Part shown: piece after piece, positions 1 through 7,171 of the stretch
How positions within the stretch are numbered: the first letter of the stretch is position 1
How the letters are laid out: the number at the start of each line of letters is the position of its first letter
NCBI GenBank assembly: GCA_934178345.1
Contig: CAKPQG010000026.1
Span: forward strand, 1 to 30,582
Origin: an uncultured Dialister sp.
GTDB lineage: Bacteria > Bacillota > Negativicutes > Veillonellales > Dialisteraceae
Direction: 5' to 3'
Length of the DNA stretch: 30,582 bases
The notes under the pieces: generated by a model
What the model was told of the DNA's origin: nothing
Database searches by the model: none
What the model saw: only the letters and a program-made list of their open reading frames with translations
Position numbers and translations under genes: made by a program

Positions 1-74
1 AAGGCCAGCGTTTCGCTATCCGTGAAGGCGGCCGTACCGTAGGCGCAGGCGTTGTAGCTAAGATCGCAAAATAA
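1..74 (+). CDS. tuf: Elongation factor Tu, C-terminal end (partial)
   Basis: The window opens inside a gene; reading from base 3 gives a short tail ending GAGVVAKIAK and a TAA stop. The pattern RFAIREGGRTVGAGVV is the C-terminal beta-barrel end (domain III) of EF-Tu, the GTPase that delivers aminoacyl-tRNA to the ribosome. Only about 23 residues are visible, so completeness cannot be judged. Its position just before the S10 operon matches the usual rpsL-rpsG-fusA-tuf order in bacteria. A terminator follows 20 bases after the stop, so tuf is probably not cotranscribed with rpsJ at full level. Confidence 0.9.
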   Translation, partial: GQRFAIREGGRTVGAGVVAKIAK

Positions 75-93
75 TTTAGCTTATCGCTAATAG

Positions 94-121
94 AAAGAGC
101 TCCCGAAAGGGAGCTCTTTTT
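94..121 (+). terminator. Rho-independent terminator after tuf
   Basis: An 11-bp perfect stem (AAAGAGCTCCC / GGGAGCTCTTT) with a GAAA tetraloop runs directly into five T residues. It lies 20 bases after the tuf stop and closes the upstream str-type operon. Confidence 0.93.
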
Positions 122-161
122 GCGTGCTTGAAAGTGGTGATTGGGGACGGGCAGCCAGGTA

Positions 162-540
162 TCAGGCGGAGATGACGTACTCTGCGGTGTAGGGCAGGAA
201 GAGGATGACGTAGGTGATGACGAGGATCGCCATGGTGTTGTACAGTGGGAGAAGGGAGTAGATGTCACTCCCAAAGAGCATGATGACAAGGACGATGCCG
301 GGGAGCATTACCGGGAGAAGACTGGCGGCTTCGAGGATCTTGCCGCTCTTTTCGTGTTTTCGTACAGGAAGCACGATGAGCGTCCCCGTATGGCGCAGAG
401 AGTGGCGCTGGCAATGACAAGGAAGAGGCTGCTTTCGATGGCGGAGAGGGCATCATTCTCCGTCTCACTGAAAAGTTCGGCGTAGTGAAAGAGGGTGAAA
501 TGACCCGCCGAGAGTCCGAACCCACGCAGCTTGATGAGAG
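162..540 (-). pseudogene. Decayed ABC transporter permease (iron/phosphonate type) remnant
   Basis: Minus-strand translation gives two adjoining frames that together look like the middle of a binding-protein-dependent permease. One frame reads LIKLRGFGLSAGHFTLFHYAELF and on through LSAIESSLFLVIASATL. After a frame change near base 380 a second reads TGTLIVLPVRKHEKSGK, LLPVMLPGIVLVIML and YNTMAILVITYVILFLPY, ending at a stop at 162. The alternating hydrophobic segments and the 'LPGIVL...NTMAILVITYV..FLPY' pattern are typical of FbpB/PhnU-like inner-membrane permeases that take up ferric iron or phosphonates. Only about 125 of the expected 270-550 residues remain, with a frameshift, so it is not functional. 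It lies directly downstream of an ATPase remnant on the same strand. Family assignment rests on pattern recognition; substrate is unknown. Confidence 0.6.
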
Positions 541-654
541 AGGAGTGAGCGTCATCCGCTTGTCATTGCTGCCTACGAGTGAGTCGCTTTTGTGGGTCGT
601 AATGGCATTCTGCACCATCCAGAGAAGAAGGCAGGCGTCAGCGCCCATCTGCTT

Positions 655-825
655 GACCTCACCGAGGATATCGAGTCCGGCGATCATGCGGAGAAGAGTT
701 GTCTTCCCGCAGGCAAGAAGGACGTGCAATGTCGTGAAGCTGTCCTCTCGATCGTGAGTGAGAAGTCCCTGATGACGGGCTTTCCCTGAAGGGCTTCTGA
801 AATGCGAGATAAACATATGTCCCTA
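655..825 (-). pseudogene. Decayed ABC transporter ATP-binding protein remnant
   Basis: On the minus strand a Shine-Dalgarno-like GGAGG (near 833) is followed by the start of an ABC ATPase spread over three frames: YVYLAFQKPF, then GKPVIRDFSLTIER, then FTTL and CGKTTLLRMIAGLD. The last piece is the end of a Walker A motif with the alpha-helix that follows it. The bases that should encode the first half of the motif (GPSG) are missing and the reading frame breaks at least twice within 60 codons. The Q-loop, signature and Walker B parts cannot be found before the permease remnant begins, so most of the gene has been deleted. It is a dead partner of the adjacent permease remnant. Confidence 0.65.
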
Positions 826-1127
826 TAAGACCTCCTTTCATATAGTTTTTGCGGAATGCGTCAAGACGGTATGTGGCCTGTGTGATACCGCTGCAAAAAG
901 TGGATGGTGATCGAAGGTCAGATGGAAATTTGCGCCCGCGTCGCATTTTTTAGGCGGAAAGTCGGCATACTACATGGTGGTTTTACGAATTTATGAAAGT
1001 TTTAGAAATTAGAGTACACGCACGGCGGCGTGGCCATGTGAAAATAAAGAAAATAAACTGCGAGAAAGTCAGTAAATACCGAACGATTTCTCTAAAAATC
1101 AGCAAAAATAAATTTTGTATAAAAGAC

Positions 1128-1156
1128 TTGATTTCAGTGCCGAAAAATAGTATTAT
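1128..1156 (+). promoter_or_regulatory. Promoter of the S10-spc-alpha ribosomal operon
   Basis: A -35 box TTGATT (1128-1133) and a -10 box TATTAT (1151-1156) are separated by exactly 17 bp, with an A/T-rich stretch upstream that could act as an UP element. Transcription would begin near 1163, leaving a leader of about 140 nt before rpsJ. No comparably good promoter was noticed inside the following 14.5 kb of closely packed genes. Confidence 0.75.
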
Positions 1157-1162
1157 AGAAAA

Positions 1163-1302
1163 GCTGAACGTCTGGTACCTTTGTGCGAGGGCGCAAGGCA
1201 AAAGAGTGTTCAGAACAAACTATGAAGTGGAAGGTGGCCTGCACAGCAGGGGAATTTCCACGGAGCAGTTCATTCATGAAATGAACGTAGGAGGTTTATC
1301 TA
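1163..1302 (+). promoter_or_regulatory. Structured 5' leader of the S10 operon
   Basis: The predicted untranslated leader can form three consecutive hairpins. The first, 1178-1198, pairs CCTT-GTGC with GCGC-AAGG around a small loop. The second, 1227-1261, has an outer stem GTGGAA/TTCCAC and an inner stem CCTGC/GCAGG. The third, 1268-1286, pairs GTTCATT with AATGAAC and ends three bases before the AGGAGG ribosome-binding site of rpsJ. In gammaproteobacteria the S10 leader is the target of L4 autoregulation; whether this leader has such a role is inference. No long T run follows, so it is not an obvious attenuator. Confidence 0.45.
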
Positions 1303-1614
1303 ATGTCGAAACAGGAAAAAATCAGAATTCGTCTGAAAGGCTATGATCACAAAGCAGTTGATCAGAGCGCAGCGAAGATCGCGGAGACTGCAAAAAGAAC
1401 AGGCTCCAGAGTCTCCGGTCCGATTCCGCTCCCGACCGAACGGAACGTGTACACCATTCTTCGTTCTCCACATGTCAACAAAGACAGCCGTGAACAGTTC
1501 GAAATGCGTATTCACAAGAGACTCATTGACATCCTCGATCCGTCCAAGAAGACCGCGGATGCGCTGATGAGACTGGAACTCCCAGCTGGCGTCAGCATTG
1601 AAATTAAACTGTAA
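1303..1614 (+). CDS. rpsJ: 30S ribosomal protein S10
   Basis: This 103-residue protein has the usual length and sequence of S10, with KIRIRLKGYDHKAVDQSA at the start, the PIPLPTER segment of the extended loop near residue 40, and SPHVNKDSREQFEMR after it. S10 sits in the head of the small subunit and also acts as NusE in transcription antitermination through contact with NusB. It is the first gene of the operon, with an AGGAGG site 8 bases before the ATG. The leader and promoter directly upstream indicate that it sets expression for the whole cluster. rplC follows after 12 bases. Confidence 0.98.
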   Translation: MSKQEKIRIRLKGYDHKAVDQSAAKIAETAKRTGSRVSGPIPLPTERNVYTILRSPHVNKDSREQFEMRIHKRLIDILDPSKKTADALMRLELPAGVSIEIKL

Positions 1615-1626
1615 GGAGGTGCAAAG

Positions 1627-2268
1627 ATGTCTAAGGCTATTTTGGGAACAAAATTAGGAATGTCTCAGGTATTCGCTGAAAACGGCGACCTGATTCCAGT
1701 AAGCGTTATTGAAGTTCTGCCAAACGTGGTAGCAGCTGTGAAAACCGTTGAATCCGATGGATACAATGCAGTACAGCTCGGCTACGGCGCTGTCAAAGAA
1801 AAACATTTGACAAAACCTGTAAAGGGTCAGTTTGAAAAAGCTGGTATCGACCCAGTTAAATATCTGCGTGAATATAGACTCGCTGAAAAGCCGTCTTACA
1901 CAGTAGGCCAAACTCTGGCTGCTGATATCTTCGCAGAAGGCGAGATTATCGACGTTATTGGCACCAGCCGCGGCAAAGGTTTCGCCGGCACGATTAAACG
2001 TCATAACCACCAGCGTGGACCTGAATCCCACGGCTCCAAGAACCATCGTCAGACAGCATCCCTCGGTGCTCGTATGTCCGGCGGCGGCGGAAAAGTATTC
2101 AAAGGCAAGAAGATGCCTGGCCAGCTCGGCGGCGTACGTGTGACCGTACAGCATCTTCAGGTAGTAAGAGTTGATACTGCCCGTAATCTTATGCTTGTCA
2201 AAGGCGGGATCCCAGGTGCTAAGGGAAGCCTCGTCATGGTACAGGAAACCGTAAAACCTGTAAAATAA
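1627..2268 (+). CDS. rplC: 50S ribosomal protein L3
   Basis: The 213-residue product begins with ILGTKLGMSQVF, the hallmark N-terminus of bacterial L3, and contains the long central loop with GTSRGKGFAGTIKRHN, GPESHGSKNHR and PGQLGG. That loop reaches into the 23S rRNA near the peptidyl transferase centre, and L3 is an early assembly protein. The length is normal for Firmicutes. The AAGGAGG ribosome-binding site overlaps the end of rpsJ. The 49-base gap to rplD contains a small hairpin (GAACAA/TTGTTC, 2278-2296), one of the larger gaps early in the operon. Confidence 0.98.
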   Translation: MSKAILGTKLGMSQVFAENGDLIPVSVIEVLPNVVAAVKTVESDGYNAVQLGYGAVKEKHLTKPVKGQFEKAGIDPVKYLREYRLAEKPSYTVGQTLAADIFAEGEIIDVIGTSRGKGFAGTIKRHNHQRGPESHGSKNHRQTASLGARMSGGGGKVFKGKKMPGQLGGVRVTVQHLQVVRVDTARNLMLVKGGIPGAKGSLVMVQETVKPVK

Positions 2269-2317
2269 TATTGTCTGGAACAACAGAAAATTGTTCTGAT
2301 TAGGGAGGAACATCTCA

Positions 2318-2944
2318 ATGCCGAAAGTAAAGCTGTATAATGTAGCCGGCGAAGCTGCCGGTGAAATAGAGCTGAATGACAGCGTCTTTGGTGTAGACTA
2401 CAACGAAGCTGTTATTCATCAGGCAGTGGTGCGCCAGATGGCCAATGAACGCCTCGGCACACATGCCACCAAAACCAGAGGCCTTGTACGCGGCGGCGGC
2501 AAGAAGCCTTGGAAACAGAAGGGCACCGGCCGTGCCAGAGTCGGATCCATCCGCTCCCCACTGTGGGTTGGCGGCGGTACCGTATTCGGACCGACCCCGA
2601 GAAGCCATGCCAAAGACATGCCGAGAAAAGCACGTCAGCTGGCTGTAAAATCTGCACTGTCTGAAAAACTCCGTGCCAATGAACTCGTCGTTCTCGACGC
2701 AGTAAACTTCGAAGCACCGAAGACCAAAGAAGTAGTCAAGATGCTGGCTGCTTTCCAGGCAGAAGGCAAAGCTGTCATCGTTGACGGCGGCGCTCTTTGC
2801 CAGAACACCGTTCTGTCCGCTAGAAACATCCCGGGCGTCAAAGCTTACGCACCAAACGGACTCAACATCTATGATATCGTAAACACCGGCAAACTCTTCC
2901 TGACTCAGGAAGCCGTTAAGAAAATTGAGGAGGTACTCGCATAA
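2318..2944 (+). CDS. rplD: 50S ribosomal protein L4
   Basis: The 208-residue protein matches L4: a globular domain interrupted at about residues 45-95 by the long basic loop (GLVRGGGKKPWKQKGTGRAR, then GGGTVFGPTPRSH) that lines the polypeptide exit tunnel and affects macrolide binding. The C-terminal half (LVVLDAVNFEAPKTKE, FLTQEAVKKIEEVL) is the Rossmann-like core. In some bacteria L4 also represses its own operon. The stop TAA shares its last base with the ATG of rplW (TAATG), so the two are translationally coupled. Confidence 0.98.
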   Translation: MPKVKLYNVAGEAAGEIELNDSVFGVDYNEAVIHQAVVRQMANERLGTHATKTRGLVRGGGKKPWKQKGTGRARVGSIRSPLWVGGGTVFGPTPRSHAKDMPRKARQLAVKSALSEKLRANELVVLDAVNFEAPKTKEVVKMLAAFQAEGKAVIVDGGALCQNTVLSARNIPGVKAYAPNGLNIYDIVNTGKLFLTQEAVKKIEEVLA

Positions 2945-3225
2945 TGGACGCACGTGACATCCTCATTAAACCGCTCGTTACCGAAAAAACTACAGCCCTC
3001 ATGGAAGAACGCAAGTACACTTTCCGTGTACCGCTCGCTGCTACCAAGGTGGAAATCCGCCAGGCTGTAGAACAGATCTTCAAAGTTAAAGTTCAGGCTG
3101 TGAACACCATGCGTTATGAAGGCAAGATGAAACGTCTGGGCCGCACCCAGGGTCGTCGCAGTGATTGGAAGAAAGCAATTGTTACCCTCAAACCGGGCGA
3201 AACAATTGAGCTCTTCGAAGCGTAA
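2944..3225 (+). CDS. rplW: 50S ribosomal protein L23
   Basis: A 93-residue protein with ILIKPLVTEKTTALME at its start, the signature of L23, followed by the flexible KYTFRVPLAATKVEIRQAVE region and a basic loop (MKRLGRTQGRRSDWKKA). L23 lies at the exit of the peptide tunnel and is the docking site for trigger factor and signal recognition particle. It overlaps rplD by one base and its coding region ends 15 bases before rplB, with AAGGAGG immediately after its stop. Confidence 0.97.
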   Translation: MDARDILIKPLVTEKTTALMEERKYTFRVPLAATKVEIRQAVEQIFKVKVQAVNTMRYEGKMKRLGRTQGRRSDWKKAIVTLKPGETIELFEA

Positions 3226-3240
3226 GGAGGAGTAATATAA

Positions 3241-4068
3241 ATGGCATACAAATCATTTAAACCGTACACTCCCGGACGCCGTCAGATGACCGTTTCCACC
3301 TTTGAGGAAATTACAACAGATACCCCAGAAAAATCCCTTCTGGCTCCTGTTCATAATCATGGCGGTCGTAATGGCTCCGGTAAGACCACCGTTCGTCATC
3401 AGGGCGGCGGACATAAACGTCAGTACAGAATCATCGATTTCAAGAGAAATAAAGATGGCATTCCGGCTAAAGTCGCAACCATTGAATACGATCCGAACCG
3501 TACCTGCCGCATCGCTCTGCTGCAGTATGCAGATGGCGAAAAACGTTACATCCTCGCTCCGAAAGGTCTGAAGGTTGGCGACGTAGTCACCAGCGGTCCG
3601 GAATCCGATATTAAAGTCGGCAACTGCCTCCCGTTCACCAACATTCCTCTTGGTACCATCGTTCACAACGTAGAACTGAAGATCGGCAAAGGCGGCCAGA
3701 TGGTCCGTTCCGCCGGCGCAAGCGCTCAGCTGATGGCTAAGGAAGGCGACTATGCACTTCTCCGTCTGCCGTCTGGCGAACTTAGAAAAGTTCACATCCG
3801 CTGCCGTGCTACCATCGGTGCTATCGGCAACGAAGATCACGAAAACATTACCCTCGGCAAAGCAGGCAGAAACCGCTGGCTCGGCGTTCGTCCGGCTAAC
3901 CGCGGCGTTGTCATGAACCCGAACGACCATCCACATGGCGGCGGCGAAGGTAAAGCTCCTGTCGGACGTAAGCGTCCAGTTACCCCGTGGGGCAAACCGG
4001 CTTACGGCGTGAAGACCAGACACAGCAGAAAAGCGTCTACCAAACTGATCGTTAAGAGACGCAAGTAA
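3241..4068 (+). CDS. rplB: 50S ribosomal protein L2
   Basis: At 275 residues this is a full-length L2. It has the expected KSFKPYTPGRRQMTV start, NHGGRNGSGKTTVRHQGG near residue 40, the SH3-like core, and the C-terminal MNPNDHPHGGGEGKAP with the conserved histidine near residue 229 implicated in peptidyl transferase centre assembly. L2 binds 23S rRNA domain IV and helps join the subunits. The strong ribosome-binding site AAGGAGGAG lies nine bases upstream. Confidence 0.98.
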   Translation: MAYKSFKPYTPGRRQMTVSTFEEITTDTPEKSLLAPVHNHGGRNGSGKTTVRHQGGGHKRQYRIIDFKRNKDGIPAKVATIEYDPNRTCRIALLQYADGEKRYILAPKGLKVGDVVTSGPESDIKVGNCLPFTNIPLGTIVHNVELKIGKGGQMVRSAGASAQLMAKEGDYALLRLPSGELRKVHIRCRATIGAIGNEDHENITLGKAGRNRWLGVRPANRGVVMNPNDHPHGGGEGKAPVGRKRPVTPWGKPAYGVKTRHSRKASTKLIVKRRK

Positions 4069-4085
4069 GATAAGGAGGAGTAAAA

Positions 4086-4355
4086 GTGTCCAGATCCGTA
4101 AAAAAAGGCCCGTTCGTCGCTTTCTCTCTCGTAAAGAAGATTGATGCGCTGAATGCAGCTAACGATAAGAAAATTGTAAAAACCTGGTCCCGTGCTTCTA
4201 CCATCCTGCCGAGCTTCGTTGGTCACACCATCGCTGTTCACGACGGAAGAAAGCATGTACCGGTTTATGTCACTGAAGATATGGTCGGTCATAAACTTGG
4301 CGAATTCGCTCCGACCCGTACCTTCAAGGGTCATAACAAGACCGATAAGAAATAA
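4086..4355 (+). CDS. rpsS: 30S ribosomal protein S19
   Basis: The 89-residue S19 begins SRSVKKGPFVAFSLVKKI and has HDGRKHVPVYVTEDMVGHKL and GEFAPTRTFKGH, all diagnostic. It forms a complex with S13 in the 30S head and contacts the A-site tRNA region. The start codon is GTG at 4086: AAGGAGG sits directly upstream and no in-frame ATG fits the family N-terminus. It lies between rplB and rplV with gaps of 17 and 15 bases. Confidence 0.97.
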   Translation: MSRSVKKGPFVAFSLVKKIDALNAANDKKIVKTWSRASTILPSFVGHTIAVHDGRKHVPVYVTEDMVGHKLGEFAPTRTFKGHNKTDKK

Positions 4356-4370
4356 CCAGGGAGGAATAAA

Positions 4371-4706
4371 ATGGAAGTTCAGGCAATTTCAAGAAATATC
4401 CGCATTTCTCCCCGTAAGGTCCGCATCGTAGCGAACCTTGTCCGCGGCAAGAAAGCGGGAGAAGCTATCTCTATCCTGCGCAACACCCATAAAGCAGCTT
4501 CCATCGTTGTCGAAAAGACACTGAGAAGCGCTATGGCTAACGCAGAAAACAACAACGACATGAACATTGACAAACTCTACATCTCCACAATTTTTGTAGA
4601 TGCAGGCCCGATTATGAAGCGCGTACATCCACGCTCCCGTGGACAGGCTTTCGGGATTATGAAACGTACCAGCACACTGACGGTAAAAGTTTCTGAAAAA
4701 GAGTAA
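4371..4706 (+). CDS. rplV: 50S ribosomal protein L22
   Basis: This 111-residue protein contains ISPRKVRIVANLVRGKK at the N-terminus and HPRSRGQAFGIMKRTS near the end, the latter forming the beta-hairpin that lines the exit tunnel with L4 and can carry macrolide-resistance changes. L22 contacts all domains of 23S rRNA. The length is typical. A GGGAGG site precedes its ATG and rpsC follows after 18 bases. Confidence 0.97.
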   Translation: MEVQAISRNIRISPRKVRIVANLVRGKKAGEAISILRNTHKAASIVVEKTLRSAMANAENNNDMNIDKLYISTIFVDAGPIMKRVHPRSRGQAFGIMKRTSTLTVKVSEKE

Positions 4707-4724
4707 TCGAAGGAGGGAAACGTT

Positions 4725-5486
4725 TTGGGTCAGAAAGTTAATCCGCATGGAATGCGTGTAGGCGTGATCGATGACTGGGATTCCAAATGGTTTGCAGAAA
4801 AAGATTATGCTGCACTGCTTGTGGAAGATGCCAAAATCCGCCAGTTCTTAAAGAAGCACCTGTTCGCAGCAGGCATTTCCAAAATTGGCATTAAACGCGC
4901 AAGCGGCCGAGTCAAGCTTGCGATTTATACCGCTAAACCGGGCATGGTCATTGGCCGTGGCGGCACAGGCATCGAGGATATCAAAAAAGCCCTCGCTGCT
5001 GTCACCGACAAAGAAGTCGACATCGACATCCTGGAAATCAAATCCACTGACATGAGCGCTATCCTGGTCGGCGAAAACATCGCTTCCCAGCTCGAAAGAC
5101 GTATCGGCTTCCGCCGTGCTGTCAAACAGTGCGTCGGCAGAACCATGCGCGCTGGTGCCAAGGGTATCAAAGTTACCGTTTCCGGTCGTCTCGGCGGCGC
5201 TGAAATCGCTAGAAGCGAAAGCTACCGCGAAGGCTCCATCCCGCTGCAGACTCTCCGTGCAAACATTGATTACGGTGTCACCACTGCCCATACCACCTAC
5301 GGTGCTATCGGCATTAAAGTATGGATTTACAAAGGCGAACTCGCTCCTGGCCAGGTAGTAGACGAAAACGAAAACGTCCGCACCAGCAAAGATAGAAACA
5401 ACCGTCATGAAGGCGGCAGAAGAGGCGGCCGTCGTGGCGATCGCAGAGAACGTAGACCGAAAAACTCTGAAAGGAGTGATTCCTGA
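4725..5486 (+). CDS. rpsC: 30S ribosomal protein S3, with extended Arg-rich tail
   Basis: S3 is recognised by GQKVNPHGMRVGVIDDWDSK at the start, the KH RNA-binding loop KPGMVIGRGGTGIEDI near residues 70-85, and the C-terminal domain with GRLGGAEIARSE and IPLQTLRANIDYG. It lines the mRNA entry channel and has helicase-related function with S4 and S5. The start codon is TTG at 4725, supported by the AAGGAGGG site and by the exact family N-terminus. At 253 residues it is longer than the common 210-230; the excess is a charged Arg/Gly-rich tail after about residue 215. Its TGA shares one base with the ATG of rplP (TGATG). Confidence 0.97.
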   Translation: MGQKVNPHGMRVGVIDDWDSKWFAEKDYAALLVEDAKIRQFLKKHLFAAGISKIGIKRASGRVKLAIYTAKPGMVIGRGGTGIEDIKKALAAVTDKEVDIDILEIKSTDMSAILVGENIASQLERRIGFRRAVKQCVGRTMRAGAKGIKVTVSGRLGGAEIARSESYREGSIPLQTLRANIDYGVTTAHTTYGAIGIKVWIYKGELAPGQVVDENENVRTSKDRNNRHEGGRRGGRRGDRRERRPKNSERSDS

Positions 5487-5911
5487 TGTTAATTCCAAAG
5501 CGTACAAAATATCGTAAACAGTTCCGCGGCCGTATGAAAGGCAAAGCACATCGTGGAAACACCGTAACTTACGGTGAATTTGGTCTGGTAGCTACAGAAC
5601 CATCCTGGATTACCAGCCGTCAGATCGAAGCAGCCCGTATTGCCATGACCCGTTACACCAAACGTGGCGGCAAGGTCTGGATCAAGATTTTCCCAGACAA
5701 ACCGGTTTCTGCTAAACCAATTGGTACCCGTCAGGGTTCCGGTAAAGGCGCAGTTGAATACTGGGTAGCCGTAGTTAAACCGGGCCGCGTGATGTTCGAA
5801 ATGGGTGGCATCTCCATGGAAGCTGCAAAGGAAGCAATGCGCCTTGCAGGCCACAAGCTGCCAATCAAGACAAAATTTGTAGTTAAAGGTCAAGAAGTGG
5901 CAGGTGAATAA
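5486..5911 (+). CDS. rplP: 50S ribosomal protein L16
   Basis: The 141-residue protein begins MLIPKRTKYRKQFRGRMKG, the standard L16 start, and carries GEFGLVATEPSWITSRQIEA and KPISAKP-like KPVSAKPIGTRQGSGKG in the middle. L16 is a late-assembly protein that organises the A-site tRNA pocket of the large subunit. It overlaps the rpsC stop by one base, and the rpmC start codon follows its stop by one base. Confidence 0.97.
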   Translation: MLIPKRTKYRKQFRGRMKGKAHRGNTVTYGEFGLVATEPSWITSRQIEAARIAMTRYTKRGGKVWIKIFPDKPVSAKPIGTRQGSGKGAVEYWVAVVKPGRVMFEMGGISMEAAKEAMRLAGHKLPIKTKFVVKGQEVAGE

Positions 5912-5912
5912 A

Positions 5913-6119
5913 ATGAAGGTCAATGAAATTCGTAACCTGAGCACTGCCGAATTAACTGAAAAGGTTGCCGGCTTAAAGGAAGAACTGTTTAACCTCCGTT
6001 TTCAGCTCGCTACAGGACAGCTTGAAAACCCGATGCGTATTCGTGAAGTAAAGAAGACCATCGCTCGCATCAAGACTGTACAGCGCGAAGAAGAATTGAA
6101 GGCTGCCAAGAAGGCATAA
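5913..6119 (+). CDS. rpmC: 50S ribosomal protein L29
   Basis: A 68-residue, mostly helical protein (MKVNEIRNLSTAELTEKV, then EELFNLRFQLATGQLENP and IARIKTVQRE) that matches L29. It sits beside L23 at the tunnel exit. I place the start at the ATG at 5913 because the family begins MK.xxEIR and the sequence GCAGGTG is suitably spaced before it; an in-frame GTG at 5904 would add three residues and overlap rplP. It ends 26 bases before rpsQ. Confidence 0.95.
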   Translation: MKVNEIRNLSTAELTEKVAGLKEELFNLRFQLATGQLENPMRIREVKKTIARIKTVQREEELKAAKKA

Positions 6120-6145
6120 CGGTTTATCCAAAGGAGGATCTCAAC

Positions 6146-6406
6146 GTGGCAGAAGAAAGAAAGTTGCGCAAGGTGCGCCAGGGAATTGTTGTCAGCGACA
6201 AGATGGATAAAACCGTAGTTGTTGCTGTAGAACGCAAAGTTCCCCACAAGCTCTACAAAAAATCGATTAATACCACAACCAAGTTCAAAGCGCATGACGA
6301 AAACAACGAATGCCGTGTCGGTGATACCGTACGCATCGTCGAAACCCGCCCGCTGTCTCATGACAAGCGTTGGAGAGTTGAAAAAATCGTTGCCCGTCAG
6401 AACTGA
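6146..6406 (+). CDS. rpsQ: 30S ribosomal protein S17
   Basis: The 86-residue product has RKVRQGIVVSDKMDKTVVVA and the C-terminal DTVRIVETRPLSHDKRWRVE, the OB-fold pattern of S17, a primary 16S rRNA binding protein of the 30S body. The start is GTG at 6146, with AAGGAGG upstream. It is in the usual rpmC-rpsQ-rplN order that begins the spc part of the cluster. Confidence 0.97.
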   Translation: MAEERKLRKVRQGIVVSDKMDKTVVVAVERKVPHKLYKKSINTTTKFKAHDENNECRVGDTVRIVETRPLSHDKRWRVEKIVARQN

Positions 6407-6438
6407 TATACAAAGATTAATATAGGAGGATAGGCACG

Positions 6439-6807
6439 ATGATTCAGCAGGAAAGCAGACTCAACGTTGCAGATAATACCGGTGCTAAGAACGTCCTGGT
6501 CATCAAAGTTCTGGGTGGTTCCTTCCGTAAAAGCGGCAATATCGGTGATATTGTAGTTTGTACGGTCAAAGATGCAACCCCCGGCGGCGTTGTTAAGAAG
6601 GGCCAGGTAGTAAAAGCTGTTGTAGTTCGTTCCGTTAGCGGTGTAAGCCGCAGCGACGGATCCCATATCCGTTTCGACGAAAACGCAGTTGTTATCGTAA
6701 AAGATGACAAGAGCCCGGTAGGAACACGTATTTTTGGACCGGTAGCAAGAGAACTCCGTGAAAAAGATTTCATGAAGATCGTTTCCCTGGCTCCGGAAGT
6801 GCTCTAA
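6439..6807 (+). CDS. rplN: 50S ribosomal protein L14
   Basis: At 122 residues, with MIQQESRLNVADNTGAKNV at the start, GDIVVCTVKDATPGGVVKKG in the middle and IVSLAPEVL at the end, this is a canonical L14. It forms part of the intersubunit bridge with 16S rRNA and is a binding site for ribosome silencing factor RsfS in many bacteria. The ribosome-binding site is AGGAGGA about 11 bases upstream, and rplX follows after 15 bases. Confidence 0.98.
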   Translation: MIQQESRLNVADNTGAKNVLVIKVLGGSFRKSGNIGDIVVCTVKDATPGGVVKKGQVVKAVVVRSVSGVSRSDGSHIRFDENAVVIVKDDKSPVGTRIFGPVARELREKDFMKIVSLAPEVL

Positions 6808-6822
6808 TAGGGAGGCAAACGA

Positions 6823-7152
6823 ATGAGTCAGAAACTGCATGTAAAGACCGGTGACACCGTTGTAGTCATTTCCGGCAAAGATAAAGGCAAGCAGGGCAAA
6901 GTCAAAGCTGCTATGCCGAAGGAAGGCCGTGTTGTCGTCGAAGGCGTCAACATGATCAAGAGACACACCAAACCGAGCCAGGCAAACCCGAAGGGCGGCA
7001 TCATCGAGAAGGAAGCTCCGCTCTATGCTTCCAAAGTCATGATCCTGGATCCGGAAACAAAGAAACCGACCCGCGTCAAGAAAGTTCAGCAGAAAGACGG
7101 AACTTACGTCAGAGCAGCTGTCAAGAGCGGCGCTATTATTGACAAAGCCTAA
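6823..7152 (+). CDS. rplX: 50S ribosomal protein L24
   Basis: The 109-residue protein opens with a KOW motif (DTVVVISGKDKGKQGKV) and continues with EGVNMIKRHTKPSQANPKGG, both diagnostic of L24. It binds the 5' end of 23S rRNA and starts large-subunit assembly. The length is normal. The gap to rplE is 19 bases and includes GGAAGGAGG. Confidence 0.97.
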   Translation: MSQKLHVKTGDTVVVISGKDKGKQGKVKAAMPKEGRVVVEGVNMIKRHTKPSQANPKGGIIEKEAPLYASKVMILDPETKKPTRVKKVQQKDGTYVRAAVKSGAIIDKA

Positions 7153-7171
7153 GCGGGAAGGAGGATAACAA

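Noticed and set aside
993..1346. Open frame of 117 codons before and into rpsJ on the plus strand
   Set aside because: It spans the promoter and leader and overlaps rpsJ in another frame; the sequence is low in complexity and matches nothing known.
1654..2313. Long minus-strand frames within rplC and rplD
   Set aside because: Both are shadows of the ribosomal protein genes; their products are not related to any family.
4848..5549. 233-codon minus-strand frame within rpsC
   Set aside because: Ser/Phe/Val-rich antisense frame without ribosome-binding site, fully inside rpsC.
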